From NCBI GenBank assembly GCA_017416735.1, contig JAFQBF010000119.1:1-41539 (forward strand): a stretch of 41,539 bases of DNA. The letters are read 5' to 3'. This document shows, piece by piece, positions 19,043 through 27,716 of the stretch. Every line of letters begins with the position of its first letter. Positions within the stretch are counted from its first letter, which is position 1. Under the pieces are notes generated by a model. It was not told where the DNA came from. It did no database searches and worked only from the letters and a program-made list of their open reading frames with translations. The stretch comes from Bacteroidaceae bacterium (lineage in GTDB: Bacteria; Bacteroidota; Bacteroidia; Bacteroidales; Bacteroidaceae). The position numbers and the translations under genes were made by a program.

Positions 19043-19073
19043 CAAATATAAGCGATTATTCCTAAATGGCAAA
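19043..19073 (-). promoter_or_regulatory. Promoter of the AAA-ATPase gene
   Basis: On the minus strand: TTTG (19073-19070), 19 bp, then TATATTTG (19050-19043), a full match to both consensus boxes. Predicted start is near 19037, giving a 19-nt leader. Confidence 0.7.
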
Positions 19074-19097
19074 AGCTTATGCCAAAGATATTACCGC

Positions 19098-19913
19098 TTA
19101 ATCCTCTATGATAGAAGTCATCGGATGGCGGTTACCCTCTACCGTCTCCAAAAAAGCCTTGGCAGAACCAAAATTCAGGAACAAGTCCAGACGCACCGGA
19201 AGATGGTTCTTGTCATCGGTGACATAGAAGGTGATAACCTCCTTTTCCTTACCTTTCTTATTATATTCAACCAGCGAGAACACCAAACAACGGTATTTCA
19301 CATCGTTCTCGGCCTTGAAGTTCTTCTTTCCCCGATAAATCAAAGTCTGGTCTTCTACTTTGCGGCCAGTTGCCATCGGGAAATGTATCTTATCTCCTTT
19401 CTTATAGGAAGTAGGGTCGAACGAACGGGCCTGCAAAAGTATGCTTAACATATCGAACACGCATTGCTCCAGCGTGTCGGTGGCATATACCGTTTCACGG
19501 TCCTTGCGCCAACGCTGCTGGTTGACAATGCTTTTGCCGTCCTGAAACTTGAACCAAGCCTCATCTACCGTATAACGGCTTCCTTCCTCCGCTCCTTTAC
19601 GGAAATAAACAGGTTCCAGACGGTCGGTTGTAATACAAGTAATGGTATCGCGCATCTTGAAAAAGAAATCGACCTTGCTATTGCTTACCGCCAACAACGT
19701 GGTTTTGTAGCAATTCTTACCCTCGTAAGTGACGGGCTCCAAGTTCATCTTGGCTTCACCAGCCTTCACCCAAATGAACTTCCAGTTGAACTTCAATTCA
19801 TACGTCAAACGTTCTCCTGGTTGTATGGCATCGTTCTTGGCGGCGCACTGCGCACCGGCAGACAATGTCCCCAACCATATTCCGCACAATATTCCTATAA
19901 TCAGCTTTTTCAT
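19098..19913 (-). CDS. DUF3108-type exported protein
   Basis: 271 residues with a signal peptide (MKKLIIGILCGIWLGTLSAGA) and a beta-rich body with the features of DUF3108 proteins: GERLTYELKFNWKFIWVKAGEA near the start, and PVRLDLFLNFGSAKAFLE near the end. These are predicted periplasmic barrel-like proteins of unknown function. Its ATG overlaps the stop of the Ig-like lipoprotein gene by 4 bp (19910-19913), so it is the third gene of a coupled operon after the GH3-like enzyme and the lipoprotein. Confidence 0.85.
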   Translation of the reverse strand: MKKLIIGILCGIWLGTLSAGAQCAAKNDAIQPGERLTYELKFNWKFIWVKAGEAKMNLEPVTYEGKNCYKTTLLAVSNSKVDFFFKMRDTITCITTDRLEPVYFRKGAEEGSRYTVDEAWFKFQDGKSIVNQQRWRKDRETVYATDTLEQCVFDMLSILLQARSFDPTSYKKGDKIHFPMATGRKVEDQTLIYRGKKNFKAENDVKYRCLVFSLVEYNKKGKEKEVITFYVTDDKNHLPVRLDLFLNFGSAKAFLETVEGNRHPMTSIIED

Positions 19914-21841
19914 GATGTTCTTCCTAATTTCTTGGCACGTTCCTTGTTTCTTTCTTGTACCTTCTTGACTTCTTCAGGCTTCTGTTTCTTGATTTCATCC
20001 AATTTCTGCTTATCAACTGGTGTTGAATGGATATCCCAAGTCTCTTCAAAGTCAAAGTTTGCCTTCATTTCCCATGATTTCGGCAGGTAATAAACCTCTT
20101 CGGGTTGCATACGCTTTTCTACATTTCCTGTATCCCACTTACCATTTCCATTCCTATCCATAAACATACGGACATAATATTTGGTATTAGGAGCCAAATA
20201 ATAGAAATCGGCCGTACCCTCAGGAGTAACCCGCTGCTGACGGATTACCTTGCCAGCCGCATCCAACAGTTCAACGATGGCAGGTTGGTTTACACCACGT
20301 ATATTGAAGAACAAAGTACCATATTCATCCAGTTTTTTCACCTTGAAACTTTGGTCCACCTTGTCCGTATGCAAACCATACAGCCCCGTAATCGCTGTCG
20401 AATCTATCTTTAACTGATATTCTCTATCCGGTTGCCAATCGGCCAAGATTTCGTATCGACGCGGTATCACAGAATCGGCCACCAATATAAATGGTTTTTC
20501 TACCCAAAGCGTATCTTCCTTCACACTGACATGAATGGAAGATGTATCAATCCGAGCCAAAGGCTCATCAAAACTTAACACAACATTCCGGTTGATATCG
20601 AAAGCGGAAGGAGCATCCACATTCATCTTCAAGAATAAAGTAGGTTCCGGTTTGGGAGCCTCACCTTTCTTTTCACGCTTCTTGCGTTCCTTTTCCTTCT
20701 TTTCCTCTTCCTGTTTCTTCAGTTTGTCACGTTGCTCGCGAGTCAGTTTATTGGCCAAATACAAGGTGTCGGTCTTAGGAACCAATTGGTCGAGCGTATC
20801 GGTATAAAGATAGTCCACCTGAATGGCCAAAGTATCCATCTGATATACCAAGGAATCCTTTACCCAATAACAAATAGAGTCATTGCCCTCATTTGCTTCA
20901 ATCACAAAGGCATCCTTCTCATCGAAATTCAATCCCTTCAATGTTGGCAACGTATCGGCCTTGGCGCTGAATGTCAGAATGAAATGATTTTCCTTGTCAC
21001 GTTCCTTCCGCGACAGATATTGGCGGGTATTTTCTTCCTTGAATGCACGAAGAATGATGTCATCGGGCATAAAGCGAGTATAACCTACCGTCTTGATGGT
21101 ATCGATGGTCAGCGTATCTTTCCAAAGAGTATCCTGACGGGTGGCAGGCATCATCGAAGGGATAATGATGGAATCGCTGAAAGCTACCGTTTCCGTCTTT
21201 GAATCGTACAGATAGTTTTGATTGCCATCCATCAAGGCATAAATGCGATATTTGCCAGGAGCTACACCGCGAATGGAGAAACGGCCACGACTGTCTGTCC
21301 GTGAAACGCGGTCGAATGGCAATGTATTCAAAGCACTGTCATTCAAGTTCATGTGCAAGCCTACCTGAATACCCTTGATGGGTTCCAAATCTTCTGCATT
21401 GAGAACAGCACCTGAAACCTCCATAGTATCGATGGTTGCCCCCGTAGAGAAAGAATAGGTAAAGTTTCCCATCGGATTACCTTCGTTGTTATCTACAATG
21501 GCATCCGAGAAGTCAATGGTATAGGTTGTAGCATGCTTCAACGTATCAAACAGTTGTGCCACCACCTTCTTTCCTACTACCTTGATTTCAGGTTGTTCCA
21601 ACTGTGGAGGCGAAACGACGACCTTTTCCGAAGGCTTCTCCAATTTAATGAATTCATCAAATTCCAATTCTATTTTCTTTTCCTTGACATTTACCGCATG
21701 CAGACGGGGACTACTTCCAACAAACTTGGGAGGCATCTCATCATACGGCCCTCCATCCGGAGTTCCCATACTGGCACAGGAATAACCGATGATAACCATC
21801 ATCAGGAGCAAAGGCCACTTATGTTTTTTCCAGTATCTCAT
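19910..21841 (-). CDS. Ig-like (SbsA/Big_5-type) domain lipoprotein
   Basis: 643 residues. It starts with a lipoprotein-type signal (MMVIIGYSC, probable Cys23) followed by GTPDGGPYDEMPPKFVGSSP. This is the usual opening of a Bacteroidota lipoprotein family with an N-terminal Ig-like domain (about 35-130: IELEFDEFIKL, VVSPPQ). A carboxypeptidase-regulatory-like strand region follows (ISGAVLNAEDLEPIKGIQVGL, about 135-220), then a Lys/Glu-rich linker (about 360-395), and further beta domains. The C-terminal tail is basic and Lys-rich. Probably surface- or periplasm-facing; exact function unknown. It has 4-bp overlaps with both neighbours. Confidence 0.85.
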   Translation of the reverse strand: MRYWKKHKWPLLLMMVIIGYSCASMGTPDGGPYDEMPPKFVGSSPRLHAVNVKEKKIELEFDEFIKLEKPSEKVVVSPPQLEQPEIKVVGKKVVAQLFDTLKHATTYTIDFSDAIVDNNEGNPMGNFTYSFSTGATIDTMEVSGAVLNAEDLEPIKGIQVGLHMNLNDSALNTLPFDRVSRTDSRGRFSIRGVAPGKYRIYALMDGNQNYLYDSKTETVAFSDSIIIPSMMPATRQDTLWKDTLTIDTIKTVGYTRFMPDDIILRAFKEENTRQYLSRKERDKENHFILTFSAKADTLPTLKGLNFDEKDAFVIEANEGNDSICYWVKDSLVYQMDTLAIQVDYLYTDTLDQLVPKTDTLYLANKLTREQRDKLKKQEEEKKEKERKKREKKGEAPKPEPTLFLKMNVDAPSAFDINRNVVLSFDEPLARIDTSSIHVSVKEDTLWVEKPFILVADSVIPRRYEILADWQPDREYQLKIDSTAITGLYGLHTDKVDQSFKVKKLDEYGTLFFNIRGVNQPAIVELLDAAGKVIRQQRVTPEGTADFYYLAPNTKYYVRMFMDRNGNGKWDTGNVEKRMQPEEVYYLPKSWEMKANFDFEETWDIHSTPVDKQKLDEIKKQKPEEVKKVQERNKERAKKLGRTS

Positions 21842-23352
21842 CCTTTCCGATTCAAACTTAACATTTCTTCTATATAATCACGCGAATTACTCAAACGAGG
21901 AACTTTGTGCTGTCCTCCCAGTTTACCCTTTTCCTTCAACCAATCATGGAAAAGTTTCGGACGTGCCACCACAATTTCCAAGGGTTGCAAGGTGATGTCC
22001 TTATAACGTTTCGCCTCATAATCCGAATTGATTTCCTGCAACGTTTTGTCCAAGACATCGGCAAATTTCTCCAAAGAGTCGGGCATCACGGCAAACTCTA
22101 TCAACCATTGGTGGCGGCACTTGGCATCGGCATCCATAAATACCGGGGCTGCCGAATACTCTGCCACTTGAGCACCTGTTTCCTTACAAGCACGAGCCAA
22201 GCCTTGTTCAGCATTGTCTACCATCAGTTCTTCACCAAATGCATTGATAAAATGCTTGGTGCGACCGGTGATGATGAACTTATAAGGGTCTTTTGATGTG
22301 AACTTCACCGTATCGCCAATCATATAACGCCACAAACCACAAGTAGTACTGATGAGCATGGCATAATTCTTACCCAACTCTACTCCTGACAATGGAACTA
22401 CATGTGGATTCGGAGAATCAAACTCGTCCATCGGAAGGAACTCGAAGAACACCCCATAGTCAATCATCAGCATCATGGCAGGATCGGCAGGATCGTTCTG
22501 CAAACCGAAGAAACCCTCACTGGCATTGTAAGTCTCCATATAATGCATCTTGTCCGAACGGATTAGCTGCTTATATTGTTCACGATAAGGTGTGAATGCC
22601 ACTCCTCCGTGAAAGAATACTTCCAAATTTGGCCATACTTCTGCCAGATTGTCCGTGCCTTTCAATTCCATTACCCGCTTGAGGACGGCCAACATCCAAG
22701 AAGGCACCCCGGAGATATTGGTAATGTCTTTGTCCATCGCCACACGGGCTATCTTTTCCATCTTTTCTTCAAAGTCGCTCAACAAGGCAATCTTCTTTTC
22801 GGGTACACGGATGAGATTTACCAACGGATTGATATTTTCAATCAAGATAGCCGAAAGGTCGCCTACCAAACTATTCTTAAGATTATAGTTGGGAGCATGG
22901 CTACCACCCAATATCAGCGTCCTTCCTGAAAAGATACGACTCTGCGGGTTTTGTTGCAAATAAAGGGCAACGGCATCACGTCCACCAGCGTAATGTACAT
23001 TCTGCAGTCCTTCTTTACTCACTGGAATAAATTTACTCTTGTCATTGGTTGTACCCGATGACTTGGCATACCATACCACCTCACCCGGCCACAAGATATT
23101 CTTTTCTCCATGACGCATACGGTCCACATACTCCTTGATTTCCTCGTATGTCTGTACCGGCACCCGCTGTTGGAAGTCCTGATAATTCTTTATGGTTCGA
23201 TAGTCATGCTTCAACCCCCATTCAGTACCTTTGGCCTTTTCCACCAAACGGCAAAGCACTTTATTCTGAATGGCCTCAGATTCCATTGCATACTTGGCTA
23301 TGGCCTTTTGACGCGGCTTGAAAAAAGCTCCTATAATTTTAGTTTCGTTCAT
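21838..23352 (-). CDS. GH3 (auxin-responsive)-family acyl-adenylating enzyme
   Basis: 504 residues from the ATG at 23352. Similar to plant GH3 acyl-acid amido synthetases of the adenylate-forming superfamily: the ATP loop SSGTTNDKSKFIP, the YNASEGFFG motif and the hinge region TGRTKHFINAFGEE are visible. These enzymes activate a carboxylic acid with ATP and join it to an amine or amino acid; the bacterial substrate is unknown. It is first gene of a three-gene unit with an exported lipoprotein and a DUF3108 protein. The further in-frame start at 23403 lies upstream of the -7 box (23383-23390) and was rejected. Confidence 0.9.
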   Translation of the reverse strand: MNETKIIGAFFKPRQKAIAKYAMESEAIQNKVLCRLVEKAKGTEWGLKHDYRTIKNYQDFQQRVPVQTYEEIKEYVDRMRHGEKNILWPGEVVWYAKSSGTTNDKSKFIPVSKEGLQNVHYAGGRDAVALYLQQNPQSRIFSGRTLILGGSHAPNYNLKNSLVGDLSAILIENINPLVNLIRVPEKKIALLSDFEEKMEKIARVAMDKDITNISGVPSWMLAVLKRVMELKGTDNLAEVWPNLEVFFHGGVAFTPYREQYKQLIRSDKMHYMETYNASEGFFGLQNDPADPAMMLMIDYGVFFEFLPMDEFDSPNPHVVPLSGVELGKNYAMLISTTCGLWRYMIGDTVKFTSKDPYKFIITGRTKHFINAFGEELMVDNAEQGLARACKETGAQVAEYSAAPVFMDADAKCRHQWLIEFAVMPDSLEKFADVLDKTLQEINSDYEAKRYKDITLQPLEIVVARPKLFHDWLKEKGKLGGQHKVPRLSNSRDYIEEMLSLNRKG

Positions 23353-23382
23353 TATTTCGTATCTCCACTTTATTATAACGTG

Positions 23383-23390
23383 CAAAATTA
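23383..23390 (-). promoter_or_regulatory. -7 box of the GH3-like operon
   Basis: Minus-strand TAATTTTG, a perfect TAnnTTTG, 30 bp upstream of the chosen ATG. No -33 TTTG is seen. Confidence 0.45.
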
Positions 23391-23489
23391 ACCTTTTATC
23401 CATTAATAGTCGTCATCTGAGTCCATTTTTTATAGTTTTTTCTTATCTTTACGGCAGAAAACAATGTGACCATTAAAATATCGGAGACA

Positions 23490-24497
23490 ATGAAAATAGG
23501 AATCTTGACATCCGGCGGCGATTGCCCAGGCATAAATGCCACCATCAGAGGTGTTTGCAAAACAGCTATCAACCATTATGGCATGGAAGTATATGGCATC
23601 CATAGCGGATTCCGCGGTTTGCTGGACAATGATATCACTCCCCTAACCGAAGAAGACTTGACCGGGTTACTGAACAGAGGAGGCACCATTTTGGGAACTT
23701 CCCGCGAAAGACCCTTCAAGAAACGCCTTTCATCGTCACAGAACAAACCAGCCTTGATGCTCAAGACCATCCAAGAAATGCAACTGGACGCCCTTGTGTG
23801 CATCGGAGGGAAAGGTACCCAGAAAACAGCCGCCAAGCTTGCACAGATGGGAGTCAATATCGTTTCCATCCCCAAAACGATAGACAACGATGTATGGGGG
23901 ACCGATATGTCCTTCGGTTTCGACACGGCCGTAACCATAGCAACCGAAGCCATCGACCGCCTGCATTCCACGGCCAGTGCACACCAACGAGTCATGGTCA
24001 TTGAAGTAATGGGACATAAGGCCGGATGGATAGCCTTGCACTCCGGGATGGCCGGTGGAGGAGACATCATCCTCATCCCTGAGCTGGAATACAACATCCG
24101 AAATATCGGGAATGCCATCATTGAACGTCTGAAAAAAGGCAAGACCTATTCCATCGTAGTGGTAGCCGAAGGTATCAAGACCACCGACGGAAAGAAAGCA
24201 GCCGAATACATTGCCCAGGAAATAGAATACGAAACAGGCTTCGAAACTCGCGAAACTGTACTTGGATACATTCAGCGCGGAGGTGCACCTACTGCTTTCG
24301 ACCGCAATCTGGCCACCCGTATGGGAGGACATGCCACCGAAATGATAGCCAACGGGCAGTTCGGCAGAATGGTCACTCTACAAGGAAGTAAAATTGGTTC
24401 CATCCCATTGGAAGATGTAGCCGGCCGTTTAAAGTTAGTCAGCGAAAACCACGACCTGATTCTTCAAGGAAAACGGATGGGAATCTGCTTCGGATAA
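23490..24497 (+). CDS. pfkA: 6-phosphofructokinase
   Basis: 335 residues from the ATG at 23490; an in-frame GTG at 23466 adds 8 residues that precede the universal MKIGILTSGGDCPG start. It phosphorylates fructose 6-phosphate in glycolysis. Motifs: GGDCPGINA (9-17), GGKGT (106-110), PKTIDND (128-134) with catalytic Asp132, and GYIQRGG. Gly109, at the site that separates ATP from pyrophosphate users, fits ATP use, whereas Lys129 in PKTIDND is typical of the mixed-substrate/PPi branch. It is convergent with rnc, sharing a terminator. Confidence 0.93.
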   Translation: MKIGILTSGGDCPGINATIRGVCKTAINHYGMEVYGIHSGFRGLLDNDITPLTEEDLTGLLNRGGTILGTSRERPFKKRLSSSQNKPALMLKTIQEMQLDALVCIGGKGTQKTAAKLAQMGVNIVSIPKTIDNDVWGTDMSFGFDTAVTIATEAIDRLHSTASAHQRVMVIEVMGHKAGWIALHSGMAGGGDIILIPELEYNIRNIGNAIIERLKKGKTYSIVVVAEGIKTTDGKKAAEYIAQEIEYETGFETRETVLGYIQRGGAPTAFDRNLATRMGGHATEMIANGQFGRMVTLQGSKIGSIPLEDVAGRLKLVSENHDLILQGKRMGICFG

Positions 24498-24503
24498 AAA
24501 AAC

Positions 24504-24531
24504 AAGAGGATGTGTCTTAACGCATCCTCTT
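24504..24531. terminator. Bidirectional terminator between pfkA and rnc
   Basis: Arms AAGAGGATGTG (24504-24514) and CGCATCCTCTT (24521-24531), with one G-T wobble and a 6-nt loop. An A run on the left serves minus-strand transcripts and TAATTTT on the right serves plus-strand ones. It overlaps the rnc stop codon. Confidence 0.75.
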
Positions 24532-25462
24532 AATTTTCTGCTTCAGAATAGGCAGCCTCTTCGGCGGCACTGATAATTTCTTCCAAGTTCTCCGGGCGAC
24601 GGACAATCTCCACCTCTACAACCAATGGTGTTTCTTCCACTTGTGGTCCAATCAAAACTGGCTGTTCTTCCGGTTCTTCACGTTTGGCTTTAGCCGCAAA
24701 AATACTCTCAACAAACGCCGAATCTTTCTTGATTCTATTCAATGTTTCGTGCGCTGCAATCTGTTGGGACTCCTTCTTAGAATAGCCCTTACCCTTACAA
24801 GCATGAATACCTTCAATTTGAACCTCTGATTCAAAAACCGGACTATTGAACTCGTCATTCGACTGACTGAGCAAGTCGAATACGATTTCCACCTTATTCT
24901 TCTGTGTCCATTCTATCAGTTTCGACTTGAAGTTGACCTCCTTTCGGGAAATTCTTTCCAGATTCAAGTATTGCCCGATGATGCGGTGCTCCATAAAATA
25001 TTTGCAATAATCGTAGCCTCTATCCAAATAAATGGCTCCGACCAATGCCTCGAACGCATTTCCTCCCATATAGCTGTTATGTGCCGACTGGCGGGCGTTG
25101 AACTTGATAAGCTTCAATAGCCCAATCTGCTCAGCAAGACGGTTCAATGATTCGCGCGATACAATCTTGGAGCGCGTGTTGGTGAGGAAACCTTCACGTT
25201 TCCCGTCAAACTTCTGATAAACAATATCGCCTACCACCGCATCCAGGATGGCATCACCCAAGAATTCCAACCGCTCATTGTTCAGGGGGCGCCCTTTCTC
25301 CGTTTTGACCGAAGACGACTTATGAAGCAAAGCCTGTTCATAAATCTTTAAGTTGTGGGGATAAAACCCCAACATCCGATAAAAACAAAGATAAGACTCC
25401 TTGTCCTTTCGGAAAAGAAGTCTTACTCTATCTTTCAAATTGCCAAACTTTTTATTCAGCAT
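24530..25462 (-). CDS. rnc: Ribonuclease III
   Basis: 310 residues. It cleaves double-stranded RNA in rRNA and mRNA processing. The signature NERLEFLGD (62-70) carries Glu66 and Asp70, and the second acidic site is in NAFEALVGAIYLDRG. A double-stranded RNA-binding domain (about 180-250) ends with the usual KGYSKKESQQIAAHETL. An acidic 60-residue C-terminal tail (rich in Glu and Val) makes it longer than E. coli RNase III (226). Its first codons overlap the fabF end by 11 bp; acpP-fabF-rnc is a widespread operon. Confidence 0.96.
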   Translation of the reverse strand: MLNKKFGNLKDRVRLLFRKDKESYLCFYRMLGFYPHNLKIYEQALLHKSSSVKTEKGRPLNNERLEFLGDAILDAVVGDIVYQKFDGKREGFLTNTRSKIVSRESLNRLAEQIGLLKLIKFNARQSAHNSYMGGNAFEALVGAIYLDRGYDYCKYFMEHRIIGQYLNLERISRKEVNFKSKLIEWTQKNKVEIVFDLLSQSNDEFNSPVFESEVQIEGIHACKGKGYSKKESQQIAAHETLNRIKKDSAFVESIFAAKAKREEPEEQPVLIGPQVEETPLVVEVEIVRRPENLEEIISAAEEAAYSEAEN

Positions 25463-26717
25463 ATTTCTTCAAGATTACACATGCATTGTGTCCACCGAAA
25501 CCGAACGTATTGCTCAACGCGGCACGTACTTCACGCTTCTGAGCCTTGTTGAATGTAAAGTTCAGGTTATAGTCGATGTTCTCATCGTTATCACCTTCTT
25601 CGTGATTGATGGTCGGAGGAACAATGTCGTTCTTTACTGCCAATGTAGCCACCAATGCTTCTACCGCACCTGCTGCACCAAGCAAGTGACCGGTCATCGA
25701 TTTGGTAGAGCTGATGTTCAACTTATAAGCATGTTCACCGAATACTTCCTTGATAGCCTTTGCTTCAGAGATGTCACCCACCGGAGTAGATGTTCCGTGC
25801 ACATTGATATAGTCGATATCTTCAGGCTGCAAGTTAGCGTCTTCCAATGCATTCTGCATCACCAGCTTGGCTCCCAATCCTTCAGGGTGGGAAGCTGTCA
25901 GATGGTGTGCATCGGCCGACAAGCCTGCACCTACCAATTCAGCATAAATCTTGGCACCACGAGCCTTGGCATGTTCCAATTCTTCCAAAATCAAGCAACC
26001 TGCACCTTCTGCCATAATGAAACCATCGCGGCTCGCGCTAAACGGACGTGAAGCACGTGTCGGGTCGTCATTGCGAGTTGACAAGGCATGCATGGCATTG
26101 AAACCACCTACACCACTTGGACAAATAGCCGCTTCGGCACCACCTGCCACAATAACATTCGCCTTACCCAAACGGATATAATTGAATGCATCGGCAATGG
26201 CATTCGATGAAGAAGCACATGCAGATGTAGTAGTGAAGTTAGGACCATGGAAACCATACATGATAGAGATATGGCCTGAAGCAATGTCTGCAATCATCTT
26301 GGGGATAAAGAACGGATTGAACTTCGGACCGAGCTCGTCCTTGTATCCGGCATAGCTGAACAATTCATCTTCCAAAGTACGGAGACCGCCAATACCTACA
26401 CCATAAATTACACCAATCTTGTTCTTATCTACCTTATCAAGATCCATAGCCGAGTCCTCAATCGCTTCCTTGGCAGCTACGATGGCATACTGGGTGTAAA
26501 GGTCCATCTTGCGCGCTTCCTTGCGGTCGAGGTGATCGTTAGCCTTGAAGCCTTTCACCTCGCAAGCGAATTGAGTCTTGAATTTGGACGCATCAAAATA
26601 AGTAATAGGCCCTGCTCCACTTACTCCATTTACCAGGTTTTCCCAAGTTTCGGCAACATTGTTACCTACCGGAGTAAGAGCACCAAGGCCCGTTACTACT
26701 ACTCTTTTCAATTCCAT
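25452..26717 (-). CDS. fabF: Beta-ketoacyl-ACP synthase II
   Basis: 421 residues. Condenses acyl-ACP with malonyl-ACP in fatty-acid elongation. The Cys-His-His triad is visible: Cys167 (TSACASSS), His307 (NVHGTSTPVGD) and His344 (SMTGHLLGAAG). The glycine-rich C-terminus, SNTFGFGGHNA, is intact. It lies 24 bp after acpP, its protein substrate, and overlaps rnc. Confidence 0.98.
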   Translation of the reverse strand: MELKRVVVTGLGALTPVGNNVAETWENLVNGVSGAGPITYFDASKFKTQFACEVKGFKANDHLDRKEARKMDLYTQYAIVAAKEAIEDSAMDLDKVDKNKIGVIYGVGIGGLRTLEDELFSYAGYKDELGPKFNPFFIPKMIADIASGHISIMYGFHGPNFTTTSACASSSNAIADAFNYIRLGKANVIVAGGAEAAICPSGVGGFNAMHALSTRNDDPTRASRPFSASRDGFIMAEGAGCLILEELEHAKARGAKIYAELVGAGLSADAHHLTASHPEGLGAKLVMQNALEDANLQPEDIDYINVHGTSTPVGDISEAKAIKEVFGEHAYKLNISSTKSMTGHLLGAAGAVEALVATLAVKNDIVPPTINHEEGDNDENIDYNLNFTFNKAQKREVRAALSNTFGFGGHNACVILKKYAE

Positions 26718-26741
26718 TATAAGATATAAAGAGGAAGAAAA

Positions 26742-26975
26742 TTATTTGTTAGCTTCGATGTAAGCAACTGCATCACCAACTGAGCCAATCTTTTCAGCCT
26801 GATCGTCTGGAATAGAGATACCGAATTCCTTTTCGAATTCCATAATCAATTCTACAGTATCCAATGAGTCAGCACCAAGGTCGTTAGTGAAGCTAGCTTC
26901 CATTGTAACTTCTGATTCTTCTACACCCAATTTATCAACGATAATAGCTTTTACTCTTTCTTGAATTTCAGACAT
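26742..26975 (-). CDS. acpP: Acyl carrier protein
   Basis: 77 residues from the ATG at 26975. An acidic four-helix protein that carries acyl chains on a phosphopantetheine arm at Ser37 in GADSLDTVE. Farther upstream in-frame starts would add a basic extension not found in ACPs and lie beyond the promoter. First gene of acpP-fabF-rnc. Confidence 0.97.
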   Translation of the reverse strand: MSEIQERVKAIIVDKLGVEESEVTMEASFTNDLGADSLDTVELIMEFEKEFGISIPDDQAEKIGSVGDAVAYIEANK

Positions 26976-27027
26976 AACTTTTAATTTTTTAGTTAATAAT
27001 CGAATTATTTTATTTCCTTTGCGTTTG

Positions 27028-27059
27028 CAAAGGTGCAAACATTTATTAACTTGACCAAA
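27028..27059 (-). promoter_or_regulatory. Promoter of the acpP-fabF-rnc operon
   Basis: Minus strand: TTTG (27059-27056), 20 bp, then CACCTTTG (27035-27028), seven of eight to TAnnTTTG. Leader of about 47 nt. Confidence 0.6.
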
Positions 27060-27128
27060 TATTCGAGCAAATAAATGCGATTTTTTGCACATTTTTTTGT
27101 TTTATGTGCACCAAAACCATTTTATAAT

Positions 27129-27695
27129 ATGAAAAACATAGCCATTTTAGCCTCTGGCGAAGGAACCAACGCCGAACGTATTATCCGCCATTTTGCCACA
27201 CATCCAGTGGTGAAAGTAGCCGTTGTAGTAACCAACAAAGCCGATGCCGGTGTCATCCGCCGTGCCGAATCATTGGGAGTACCTGTCGAAGTGCTTCTGC
27301 CTTCCGCTTTCCGTGAAGGAAGAGCTACCGAAGTTCTCCATCGATACGACACTGATTTTGTAGTATTGGCCGGTTTCCTGCTCCGCATTCCCGACGATAT
27401 GCTGACAGCCTATCCGCAAGCCATCGTGAACATCCACCCATCGCTTCTGCCCAAATACGGTGGGAAAGGTATGTACGGCAGTCGAGTACACGAAGCCGTC
27501 CTATCAGCCGGTGAACCCGAAAGCGGCATCACCATACACTATATCAATGAACATTACGACGAAGGAGGAATTATCCTGCAAGCTCGTTGCCCGGTGATGC
27601 CGGACGATACACCCGACACCTTGGCCACCCGCGTGCATCAGTTGGAGTATGAACATTATCCAAAGGTGGTGGAAAAACTATTGCTTTCTATGTAG
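27129..27695 (+). CDS. purN: Phosphoribosylglycinamide formyltransferase
   Basis: 188 residues from the ATG at 27129. It transfers a formyl group from 10-formyl-THF to GAR in purine synthesis. Motifs: SGEGTNAERI (9-18) for phosphate binding, the catalytic Asn101/His103 in NIHPSLLPKYGGKGM, and Asp144 in EHYDEGGII. Typical length. It is divergent from acpP and convergent with pdxB, 21 bp apart with no terminator-like hairpin seen between them. An in-frame ATG at 27075 would add 18 residues not typical of the family. Confidence 0.95.
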   Translation: MKNIAILASGEGTNAERIIRHFATHPVVKVAVVVTNKADAGVIRRAESLGVPVEVLLPSAFREGRATEVLHRYDTDFVVLAGFLLRIPDDMLTAYPQAIVNIHPSLLPKYGGKGMYGSRVHEAVLSAGEPESGITIHYINEHYDEGGIILQARCPVMPDDTPDTLATRVHQLEYEHYPKVVEKLLLSM

Positions 27696-27716
27696 TTTCT
27701 TGACTTCTCAAACCAA

